Made by a program: the position numbers and the translations under genes. Positions 1 to 6,389 of a stretch of 6,389 nucleotides of DNA are shown here, in pieces; position 1 is the stretch's first letter; the number at the start of each line of letters is the position of its first letter. Source of the stretch: an uncultured bacterium (GTDB lineage Bacteria > Verrucomicrobiota > Kiritimatiellia > CAIKKV01); contig CAIKKV010000432.1 in NCBI GenBank assembly GCA_903828035.1, forward strand, positions 1 through 6,389, in the 5' to 3' direction. The notes under the pieces were generated by a model. The model saw only the letters and a list, made by a program, of their open reading frames with translations. It did not search any database and was not told the origin of the DNA.

Positions 1-1494
1 CAGGTGCAGAAGGCGGCCAACGTCCTGGCGGGCTACTCGCTCGGCTCGGCCGACCTGCTCCGCCGGGCCATGGGCAAGAAGAAGAAAGAGGAGATGGCCA
101 AGCAGCGCGAATCCTTCGTGGAGGGCTGCCTGAAGACCAACCAGATTCCGAATGAGCAGGCCGGCCGCATCTTCGACAACATGGAGCAGTTCGCCGGCTA
201 CGGGTTCAACAAGGCCCATTCGGCGGGCTACGGCGTGGTGGCCTACCAGACCGCCTACCTGAAGGCTAATTTTCCCGCGGAGTTCATGTGCGGCCTGATC
301 TCCTGCGAGTTCGGCAATTTCGACAAGATGGCCGTCTTCATCTCCGAGGCGTCCGAGATGGGGCTCACCGTCCTGCCGCCCGACGTCAACGCCAGCGGCG
401 TGCGCTTCGGCCCGGAGGGCGAGAATGGCATCCGGTTCGGCATGGCCGGCATCAAGAATGTGGGCGAGGGCGCAGTGGAGGCCATCGTGGCCGAGCGGGC
501 CAAGAGCGGGCCCTATACCGGCCTGGCCGATTTCTGCATGCGGGTCGACGGACAGACCGTGAACCGGAAGGTGATGGAAAGCCTCATCCGCGCCGGCGCC
601 TTCGATTCCCTCGGCACGCACCGGGCGCGGCTGTTCAACGGGCTGGACAACGCCCTGGGCCGGGCCCTGGCCATGCAGCGCGACCGCCGCTCCGGGCAGC
701 GCAACCTGTTCGAGGCCTTCGGGGCGCCGAGCTCCCCGGCGTCCTCCCTGGAAGAGCTTCCCAATTGCCCGCCCTGGGATACGGGCCTGCTGCTGGCCGG
801 CGAAAAGGAGCTGCTGGGCGTCTACATGACCGGCCACCCGCTGAGCGAGCACGAGCTGACGCTCAAGCCCTACCAGCTCACCACGGCCACCGAATTGGCC
901 ACGGCGGCCGACAACACCATGACCCGGCTCACCGGCATCATTTCCCGGATGGAGACGAAGATCACCAAGAACAAGGAGGCCATGGCCATCCTTTACCTGG
1001 AGACCTTCGACGGCGGCATCGAGGTGGTGGTGTTCCCGCGGACCTATGCGACGTACAAGAACATCCTGCTCCCCGATCACCCTTACCTGATCAGCGGCAC
1101 CTTCCGCCGCAAGAACGAGGACCAGGCGTCCTTCCTGGCCGACGAGATCTATCCGGCCGCCGAGCTGCCGAAGCTTTTCGCGAAAAGCGTGACCCTGCGA
1201 CTGGCCTCGCCGGTTCTCGACGAAGCGCGGATGACCGCCCTGCGGGAGACGCTGAAGCGCCATCCGGGGCCGGCCCTGGTGACCTTGGAGCTCCAGTTCC
1301 CCGGCGAGTCGTGGGTCCGGATCGAGTGTGACGAGACGCTCAATGTGCTGCCGGATCCGGCGCTGTTCGCCGACCTGGCGCCCTGGACCGGGCGCAAGGG
1401 GATCTGGATCGGCGCCCACAGCCGTATATCCCTGAAATCGAACGGGCGCAGCGAGCGTCGCGACTGGAGCCGCCAGCGGGAGAAGCCGTCATGA
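1..1494 (+). CDS. dnaE: DNA polymerase III subunit alpha, C-terminal part (5' end outside window)
   Basis: This is the replicative polymerase catalytic subunit, acting in the cytoplasm within the Pol III holoenzyme. The frame is open from base 1, so the PHP domain and the palm with its catalytic aspartates lie upstream; the visible 497 residues are less than half of a usual alpha subunit of about 1,100-1,200 residues. The fingers region is seen first (residues 11-38, with LLRRAMGKKKKEEMAKQR, then GYGFNKAHSAGY at 67-78, both hallmark DnaE stretches). A helix-hairpin-helix region follows at about 124-215 (PPDVN, GIKNVGEG, LIRAGAFDSLG). A clamp-binding motif QRNLF sits at 233-237, LLGVYMTGHPLS at 271-282, and an OB-fold at about 307-385. 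The tail after residue 470 is basic and not recognisable. The stop overlaps the next start by four bases, which suggests translational coupling. I see no frameshift. Identity is by recall of the family and is secure. Confidence 0.97.
   Translation, partial: QVQKAANVLAGYSLGSADLLRRAMGKKKKEEMAKQRESFVEGCLKTNQIPNEQAGRIFDNMEQFAGYGFNKAHSAGYGVVAYQTAYLKANFPAEFMCGLISCEFGNFDKMAVFISEASEMGLTVLPPDVNASGVRFGPEGENGIRFGMAGIKNVGEGAVEAIVAERAKSGPYTGLADFCMRVDGQTVNRKVMESLIRAGAFDSLGTHRARLFNGLDNALGRALAMQRDRRSGQRNLFEAFGAPSSPASSLEELPNCPPWDTGLLLAGEKELLGVYMTGHPLSEHELTLKPYQLTTATELATAADNTMTRLTGIISRMETKITKNKEAMAILYLETFDGGIEVVVFPRTYATYKNILLPDHPYLISGTFRRKNEDQASFLADEIYPAAELPKLFAKSVTLRLASPVLDEARMTALRETLKRHPGPALVTLELQFPGESWVRIECDETLNVLPDPALFADLAPWTGRKGIWIGAHSRISLKSNGRSERRDWSRQREKPS
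697..711 (+). other. Internal beta-clamp-binding motif of DnaE (QRNLF)
   Basis: Residues 233-237 of the visible DnaE read QRNLF, preceded by SG and followed by EAFG. They sit between the helix-hairpin-helix region and the OB-fold. E. coli alpha has QADMF at the corresponding place, which is its internal sliding-clamp contact. The motif fits the Qxx(L/M)F clamp consensus, so the processivity contact is predicted to be intact. The assignment comes from position and motif, not from alignment software. Confidence 0.8.
1478..1482 (+). promoter_or_regulatory. Ribosome binding site for the GYF_2/coiled-coil gene
   Basis: GGGAG lies inside the 3' end of dnaE, eight bases before the ATG at 1491. With the ATGA stop/start overlap, this supports 1491 as the true start and coupled translation from dnaE. 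Confidence 0.6.
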
Positions 1495-3323
1495 GCCAGC
1501 CAGCCCCCATTCCGGCCGATCACTGGATCCTGCGCTCCGCCACGGGCCAGGAATACGGCCCTGTTTCCTTCGACACGCTTCGCGCCTGGGCGGCCCAGAA
1601 CCGGTTCACGGCCGGCTACAGCATTTCCTCGAATCGCGAGGACTGGCGGACCGTGGAGTCGGTGCCCGAGCTGGGCATGGACTGGTTTGTGGAGCCGGGC
1701 GACGGCAACCGGTATGGCCCCTTTCACCCGCTGGCCTTGCTGGATTACATCCGGGAGGGAGCGGTGCCGCCCGAAACCAAGGTTATCCACAAGGGTAACG
1801 GGGGGGTGGCGCGCGCCTACCAAGTGCTGCTCGAGGCGTTTGTCGACGCCATCGATCAGACGGGCGAGGCGCAGGCGGAGCTGATCCGCCAGATCCAGGC
1901 GCTTCAGGAGCGACTGGAGGAGCGCGACCGCTGGTTTGAGGGGGAGAGCCGGTCGCTCCATGAGGAGCGCGGGCGGCGGCAGGAACTGGAGATGGCCGTC
2001 CGCCGCCTGGAAGAGCAGGGGGCAGCCTCGGCCGCCGAGCGGGCCCGCCTGGCGCAGCTGGAGGCGGAATTGCCCCGGGTGCGGAAGGAGCTGGATGCCG
2101 AGCGGCGCGCGCAGCACGACGCGCGAGGGAAGCTGGAAGCCGAGGCCCAGGCCGGCAAGGCCGAGTCGGAGCGGAGGATCCGCGAGCTCGAGCAGAAGCT
2201 GGGCGCGAAGCAGTCCGGCCAGGAAGCCGCCGGCCGCGAGAAGGACCAGCTGGCCGCCCAGCTGGCTGCGGAGCGGAAGGCCCGGGAAACCGAGCGGGCC
2301 AATCTTTTGGAGCAGACGCGCCTGGCCGAGGAGACGATCCGCGAATCGCGCGACGAGTCGATCCGCCTGCGGCGCGACTATGAAACCCGGATCACCGAGG
2401 CCGAAGCCCGGGCGGCGGAGGCGGCCTTGGCGGCGAGTCACGCCGAGGCGAAGCTGGTCGCCCTGCAGGGCCGGGCGGAGCGCCTGCGCCTGGAGGCGGA
2501 GCAGGCCGAGTCCGCGACGCGGGAGGCGACCGAAAGCCGGGGCGAAGCCCAGACGCTGGCCTCCTCCCTGCGGACCAGCGAAAACGAGAAGACGGCCTTG
2601 CGGTTGGCGCTGGAGAAGGAGCGGCTGGCGGTGCAGGAAGTTCGCGCTCACGTGCAGGCGCGCCTGGAGAGCGAGGCCCAGCAGCGCGAGGCCGGCGAGG
2701 CGCTCAGCCGGGAGGTGACGGCCCTGCGCCACGGGAACGCCGATTTGCTAGGCAAGCTGGAGGCGGTCCGCGGGGAAGCCGAGGAGGCCGCCCGCACCGG
2801 GCAGGAGCTGGCCCGGCTGCGGCAGCTGGTGCCGACCCAGAAAAAGCGGCTGGAAGAGGCCGAGGCGGCGGTCGGCAAGCTCCAGGCGGAGCTGGCGGCC
2901 GCGCTTGAGCGGGAGGCGAAGACCGCGCGTGATTTTGAGGCCCGCACCACCCGGCAGCAGGCCGAGCGGCGCCAGGGGGAGGCGGAGCGGGAGCGGCTGG
3001 CCGCGCAGGCCGCCGGGCAGGGAAAGACAGTCGAGCGCCTTGAGCGCGAGCTGGAAACGACCCGCGTCCGGATCGGCTTTTTGGAGGCGCGCCTGGCGGA
3101 TCGACCAGCGGCTGAATCGAAACCCCGCTCCGCGTGGGCCGTCCCGCCGGCGAGGGATATTCCCGCCGCCGAGGAGCCGGCCCCGCCGCCCCGCAAGGCC
3201 GCCAGCCTGGCCGGGCTGGAGGCGCAGGCGCAGGCGGAGCTGAAGGCCTGGCAGGAAAAGAAGCAGATGGGCCCCAAGACCGAGCCGCCTGCCAAAGGCA
3301 AGAGTTGGATACCCTGGAAGTAA
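1491..3323 (+). CDS. Tandem GYF_2-like domain protein with long coiled coil
   Basis: This is a 610-residue soluble protein of unknown function. I see no signal peptide or membrane segment. The N-terminus holds two similar modules, at about residues 11-60 and 64-114. Each opens with an aromatic W (W12, W65) and has a YGP motif ten residues later (Y22-P24, Y75-P77), the pattern of the bacterial GYF_2/DUF4339 family. The first copy also has a distal Trp (EDW), which the second lacks. Residues 120-535 are almost continuous charged heptads rich in Glu, Ala, Arg, Leu and Gln, predicted to form a long parallel coiled coil. A Pro/Ala-rich linker follows (about 536-570), then a short helix and a tail ending SWIPWK. 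The start is supported by the four-base overlap with dnaE and a GGGAG site. The gene is followed at once by the membrane coiled-coil gene, so a joint role is inferred. A filament, scaffold or tether is conceivable, but no function can be assigned. Confidence 0.9.
   Translation: MSQPAPIPADHWILRSATGQEYGPVSFDTLRAWAAQNRFTAGYSISSNREDWRTVESVPELGMDWFVEPGDGNRYGPFHPLALLDYIREGAVPPETKVIHKGNGGVARAYQVLLEAFVDAIDQTGEAQAELIRQIQALQERLEERDRWFEGESRSLHEERGRRQELEMAVRRLEEQGAASAAERARLAQLEAELPRVRKELDAERRAQHDARGKLEAEAQAGKAESERRIRELEQKLGAKQSGQEAAGREKDQLAAQLAAERKARETERANLLEQTRLAEETIRESRDESIRLRRDYETRITEAEARAAEAALAASHAEAKLVALQGRAERLRLEAEQAESATREATESRGEAQTLASSLRTSENEKTALRLALEKERLAVQEVRAHVQARLESEAQQREAGEALSREVTALRHGNADLLGKLEAVRGEAEEAARTGQELARLRQLVPTQKKRLEEAEAAVGKLQAELAAALEREAKTARDFEARTTRQQAERRQGEAERERLAAQAAGQGKTVERLERELETTRVRIGFLEARLADRPAAESKPRSAWAVPPARDIPAAEEPAPPPRKAASLAGLEAQAQAELKAWQEKKQMGPKTEPPAKGKSWIPWK
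1521..1832 (+). other. Tandem GYF_2-like modules (protein-level repeat)
   Basis: Two modules of about 50 residues stand next to each other at protein residues 11-60 and 64-114. The shared skeleton is W(I/F), then G, then YGP, then a Leu-rich helix, then a polar segment. Copy 2 has lost the final tryptophan of the family pattern. GYF_2 modules are generally taken to be protein-interaction or membrane-associated adaptor domains; no ligand is evident here. Confidence 0.65.
3316..3320 (+). promoter_or_regulatory. Ribosome binding site deciding between two adjacent ATGs
   Basis: GGAAG overlaps the end of the upstream gene and is followed by its TAA stop and then ATGATG. It is three bases from the first ATG (3324) and six from the second (3327). 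The second has the better spacing, so the protein may begin one codon later than annotated. Confidence 0.5.
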
Positions 3324-4190
3324 ATGATGAGCCGACACGATAGCGAAGCCGGCGACCGCCGGGATGAGCGCGACGACCGGGATGACCGTGAGGACCGCCG
3401 CCCGGAGCGGCGCGGCCGCGACGACCGCGATTCGGACGACCGCGACGAGCGGTCCCGCCGCCCCCTTCACCGGGAGCGCGGCGTCGTCCTGTTTGCCGAC
3501 CAGTCCGGCTCCATTATCCGCGCCGGCGACGAGGCCCTCGAGGAGGATCTTCCGGTCCTCAACGCGTTCCGCCAGTTCCTCGACGCGGAGCGGCGCCGCG
3601 CCCGGCGCCAGATGATCATCATGATCACGGTGTTCACGGTGATCCTGGTCGGCATGGCCGTCGGCGGCACCTGGTTTGTGCGGAAGGCCTTGAGCCGGAT
3701 GGAAACCGGAATCGAGTCGGACAAGGTCCGGTTCGAGGAGGATCGGCTGGCGACCGTATCGAACTTGCAGACGGTGGCCAAGGTGGCCGTCTCCCTGAAG
3801 AAAGACGTCCTCGACACGCGCACGACGTCGTCCGTTCTCCAGGAAAAGGTGAAAAAGCAGTCGGGCGAGCTGGATAAGCTGCTGGACACCATCTCCACCC
3901 TTGAAATCCAGAACTCGACCCTGCAGCGCGCGATGCGGCTGCTGGATAAGGCCATGGAGCCGTCGTATGAACGGCCCGAGCCCGTCATCCGGGAACAGGG
4001 GCCCCGCCAGCCGTTCGCGGAGCCTGTTTCCCGCCGGCCCGAGCCCGCGATTGCGCCCGCGCCCGCGGCGGAAATCTATCCGGCGCCCGTTGCCCGGATT
4101 CCGGGCGACCCGTCCGGGCGCGCTCCGGAAACGGTTTCCGACCTGACGCCCGGCGGCGTGCCGTTCCGTCTGCCGCTGCCGAAGGACTGA
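3324..4190 (+). CDS. Single-pass membrane protein with Arg/Asp-rich N-terminus and coiled coil
   Basis: This is a 288-residue protein of unrecognised family. Residues 8-50 are a low-complexity mix of Arg and Asp/Glu (DDRDDRED, RDDRDSDDRD), probably disordered. Residues 51-89 look like a small folded segment (GVVLFADQSGSIIRAGDE). A basic cluster RRRARR at 90-95 directly precedes one hydrophobic helix at about 97-119. By the positive-inside rule the N-terminus is cytoplasmic and the rest lies outside the membrane. Residues 123-211 are amphipathic and coiled-coil-like. Residues 212-288 are Pro-rich (APAPAAEIYPAPVARIP) and probably extended across the periplasm. The start follows the upstream TAA without a gap, so the two genes are almost surely co-translated. 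The membrane segment and coiled coil suggest an anchor or tether for the upstream soluble coiled-coil protein. That is inference; nothing shows the actual partner. Confidence 0.88.
   Translation: MMSRHDSEAGDRRDERDDRDDREDRRPERRGRDDRDSDDRDERSRRPLHRERGVVLFADQSGSIIRAGDEALEEDLPVLNAFRQFLDAERRRARRQMIIMITVFTVILVGMAVGGTWFVRKALSRMETGIESDKVRFEEDRLATVSNLQTVAKVAVSLKKDVLDTRTTSSVLQEKVKKQSGELDKLLDTISTLEIQNSTLQRAMRLLDKAMEPSYERPEPVIREQGPRQPFAEPVSRRPEPAIAPAPAAEIYPAPVARIPGDPSGRAPETVSDLTPGGVPFRLPLPKD
3354..3464 (+). repeat. Degenerate GAC-GAC-CGC-type repeat coding an Arg/Asp tract
   Basis: The bases here are imperfect tandem copies of units such as GACGACCG(C/G) and GATGACCG, coding residues 11-47 of the membrane protein as alternating Asp/Glu and Arg. 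The unit is six to nine bases and not exact, which is consistent with an old slippage expansion kept under selection for charge alternation. Confidence 0.55.
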
Positions 4191-5783
<1,593 letters not shown>

Positions 5784-5789
5784 GGGGGT

Positions 5790-5818
5790 ATAGTAAAGCG
5801 CGGCGGCGGCCCTGACAA
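5790..5818 (-). promoter_or_regulatory. Promoter of the ClpX-like gene, probably giving a leaderless mRNA
   Basis: On the - strand, TTGTCA (5818-5813, five of six to TTGACA) is followed after 17 bases by TACTAT (5795-5790, four of six to TATAAT). Only six bases (ACCCCC) lie between the -10 box and the ATG at 5783, so transcription would start at about the A of the ATG. There is no purine-rich Shine-Dalgarno upstream, which agrees with a leaderless transcript. A match of this kind in GC-rich DNA is suggestive rather than certain. Confidence 0.5.
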
Positions 5819-5825
5819 GCGTGCA

Positions 5826-5844
5826 CGGGATGGGGTTAATCCCG
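5826..5844. repeat. Inverted repeat CGGGAT-7-ATCCCG between divergent promoters
   Basis: Perfect 6-bp arms at 5826-5831 and 5839-5844 are separated by seven bases. The repeat lies eight bases upstream of the -35 box of the ATPase promoter and 25 bases upstream of the ylxP -35 region. No T-run follows on either strand, so it is not an intrinsic terminator. A regulator-binding site is possible; chance is also possible for arms of this length. Confidence 0.35.
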
Positions 5845-5868
5845 CCCTGCGGCCATCGACAGAAGTCG

Positions 5869-5897
5869 TGGCCTTTTCATGGGGTGCGCCATATAAT
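5869..5897 (+). promoter_or_regulatory. Promoter of ylxP
   Basis: A perfect TATAAT stands at 5892-5897, striking in GC-rich DNA. A poor -35 candidate, TGGCCT (5869-5874, three of six), is 17 bases upstream, and there is no extended -10 TG. The predicted start is near 5904, leaving a leader of about 13 bases that just includes the Shine-Dalgarno. The -10 call is firmer than the -35 call. Confidence 0.5.
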
Positions 5898-5905
5898 GAT
5901 CACAT

Positions 5906-5913
5906 GGGAGGTG
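5906..5913 (+). promoter_or_regulatory. Strong ribosome binding site of ylxP
   Basis: GGGAGGTG contains a full GGAGG core (5907-5911), five bases before the ATG at 5917. It fixes the start there and excludes the longer in-frame reading from upstream, which has no such site and would lie across the promoter. Confidence 0.8.
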
Positions 5914-5916
5914 TTT

Positions 5917-6198
5917 ATGGTCATTGGTCTGCTCACCGCCACCATCTCGATTCCGGAATCCCGCTCGCTGAAGGACAAGCGGGCCGTGTTGCGCTCGCTG
6001 AAGGACCGGATCCTGAATCATCACAACGTGAGCGTGGCCGAGGTGGGGCGGCAGGATGTCTGGCAGGCGTCGGATCTGGCGTTCGTGACCGTGGCGGCGG
6101 AAAAGGGGATCGTGGAGAAGCGGCTCTCCGAGCTGGGCGAAATCCTGGGGGGGAGCCCTTTTTTCGTGCTGGTCCGCCTGGAAACCGAGCTGCTATGA
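5917..6198 (+). CDS. ylxP: DUF503 / YlxP family protein
   Basis: This is a 93-residue cytoplasmic protein, full length for the family (about 90-95 residues). Family features seen are the N-terminal strand MVIGLL, the conserved SLKDKR (residues 17-22) and VLRSLKDRI, NVSVAEV (37-43), and QDVWQ (46-50), all matching the Bacillus YlxP pattern by recall. The fold is a small ferredoxin-like alpha/beta domain. The role is unproven; a link to ribosome maturation is inferred from its usual place beside infB and rbfA. Here it is not in that setting: it is divergent from the ClpX-like gene and followed by an unidentified charged protein. The start is set by the GGAGG site and a TATAAT box upstream. No Cys or membrane segment is present. 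Confidence 0.92.
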   Translation: MVIGLLTATISIPESRSLKDKRAVLRSLKDRILNHHNVSVAEVGRQDVWQASDLAFVTVAAEKGIVEKRLSELGEILGGSPFFVLVRLETELL

Positions 6199-6203
6199 AC
6201 CCT

Positions 6204-6213
6204 GGTTTAAACC
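6204..6213. repeat. GGTTTAAACC palindrome followed by a short T-run
   Basis: A perfect 10-bp palindrome begins six bases after the ylxP stop and is followed by GA and five T (6216-6220). With a four-base loop only three G/C-rich pairs remain, so it would be a very weak intrinsic terminator at best; a protein-binding dyad is equally possible. Confidence 0.3.
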
Positions 6214-6222
6214 GATTTTTGC

Positions 6223-6252
6223 TTGTGCCGGACGGTCGCGGCACGCTATCGT
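6223..6252 (+). promoter_or_regulatory. Possible promoter of the last gene, with a dyad in its spacer
   Basis: TTGTGC (6223-6228) and TATCGT (6247-6252, four of six to TATAAT) are 18 bases apart. A perfect inverted repeat, GTGCCG at 6225-6230 and CGGCAC at 6239-6244, overlaps the -35 and fills the spacer, where a repressor could block the polymerase. Both boxes are weak, so the promoter is tentative. Confidence 0.3.
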
Positions 6253-6274
6253 AAGAGACAAGAGGATGGTGATC

Positions 6275-6389
6275 ATGAACAACGACTGGAAACAAGAGCT
6301 GGGTTCCTTTCTCGAGGAAAAGCGCAAGGACAAGAAGGAAGAGCGCCGGCTCGAGCTTGAATCCTTTCTGCGTGACGTGGCGATGCCGG
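6275..6389 (+). CDS. Unidentified highly charged small protein, N-terminal part (3' end outside window)
   Basis: Only 38 codons are visible, running off the window end. The sequence begins MNNDWKQELGSFLEEKRKD and continues with a Lys/Glu/Arg-rich helix and then LESFLRDVAMP. A phrase of the type L-x-SFL occurs twice, at about residues 9-13 and 28-32, either side of the charged helix. AGAGG at 6261-6265 stands nine bases before this ATG, good spacing; an in-frame ATG at 6266 abuts that site and is less likely, and a GTG at 6269 is also in frame. I do not recognise the family, and no domain can be named from so short a piece. It is cytoplasmic as far as seen. It lies 76 bases after ylxP and may be read from its own promoter or by read-through. 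Confidence 0.7.
   Translation, partial: MNNDWKQELGSFLEEKRKDKKEERRLELESFLRDVAMP

Noticed and set aside
288..1331. A 347-codon + strand frame inside dnaE
   Set aside because: It is out of frame with clear DnaE sequence and is a low-complexity Arg/Gly/His/Pro product typical of a frame shadow.
1149..2732. A 527-codon open frame on the - strand opposite dnaE and the coiled-coil gene
   Set aside because: It mirrors the GAG/GCG/CTG-rich codons of the coiled coil, is Leu/Arg/Gly-rich without any domain, and spans two well-supported genes on the other strand. GC-rich DNA gives such frames by chance.
3611..3652. Repeated TGATCA and CACGGTG elements in the membrane-protein gene
   Set aside because: They fall in codons for the Ile/Met/Thr/Val-rich membrane helix and are explained by the protein sequence.
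4152..4180. GC-rich hairpin (GGCGGCG with CGCTGCC) near the end of the membrane-protein gene as a terminator
   Set aside because: It has a 15-base loop and a G-T wobble, lies inside the coding sequence, and no T-run follows on either strand.
5821..5916. N-terminal extension of ylxP by 32 codons
   Set aside because: It has no ribosome site, crosses the TATAAT promoter, and does not look like DUF503, which begins at the MVIGLL strand.

Overview
The window is GC-rich bacterial DNA, densely packed, with no rRNA, tRNA, CRISPR array, insertion sequence or phage signature that I could see. It holds six protein genes: the 3' part of dnaE, two linked coiled-coil genes, a ClpX-like AAA+ ATPase on the opposite strand, a ylxP/DUF503 gene, and the first 38 codons of an unidentified gene. 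Phylum cannot be fixed from the sequence. A high-GC member of the Planctomycetes-Verrucomicrobia-Kiritimatiellota area or a deltaproteobacterium-like lineage is my guess, at low confidence.

Region 1 (1-4190, + strand) looks like one transcription unit. The C-terminal 497 residues of the replicative DNA polymerase III alpha subunit overlap the next start by four bases (ATGA). That next gene encodes a cytoplasmic protein with two GYF_2-like modules followed by about 400 residues of coiled coil. Its stop is immediately followed by the start of a single-pass membrane protein with an Arg/Asp-rich N-terminus, a periplasmic-side coiled coil and a Pro-rich tail. The two coiled-coil genes have no function I recognise. 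Their coupling suggests that they act together, perhaps as a soluble and a membrane-anchored partner.

Region 2 (4191-5783, - strand) is a ClpX-like unfoldase that converges on region 1. The two genes' stop codons abut inside a single TGATCA palindrome, with no spacer and no visible terminator. The ATPase keeps the ClpX core: Walker A and B, the GYVG pore loop, an IGF loop, the box VII arginine and the sensor-2 arginine. It lacks the N-terminal zinc-binding domain, has an enlarged second pore-loop region, and carries a C-terminal extension of about 125 residues that looks like a second, degenerate copy of the AAA+ small domain.

Region 3 (5784-5916) is a divergent promoter region. The ATPase promoter (TTGTCA-17-TACTAT) is placed so that transcription would begin at about the A of the ATG, and no Shine-Dalgarno is present, so the mRNA is probably leaderless. 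The other side has a perfect TATAAT and a strong Shine-Dalgarno for ylxP. A 6-bp-arm inverted repeat lies between them.

Region 4 (5917-6389) holds ylxP, a 76-base gap with two short palindromes and a possible promoter, and the start of a small, highly charged, unidentified protein cut by the window end. The most interesting leads are the unusual ClpX-like ATPase architecture and the dnaE-linked GYF_2/coiled-coil pair.
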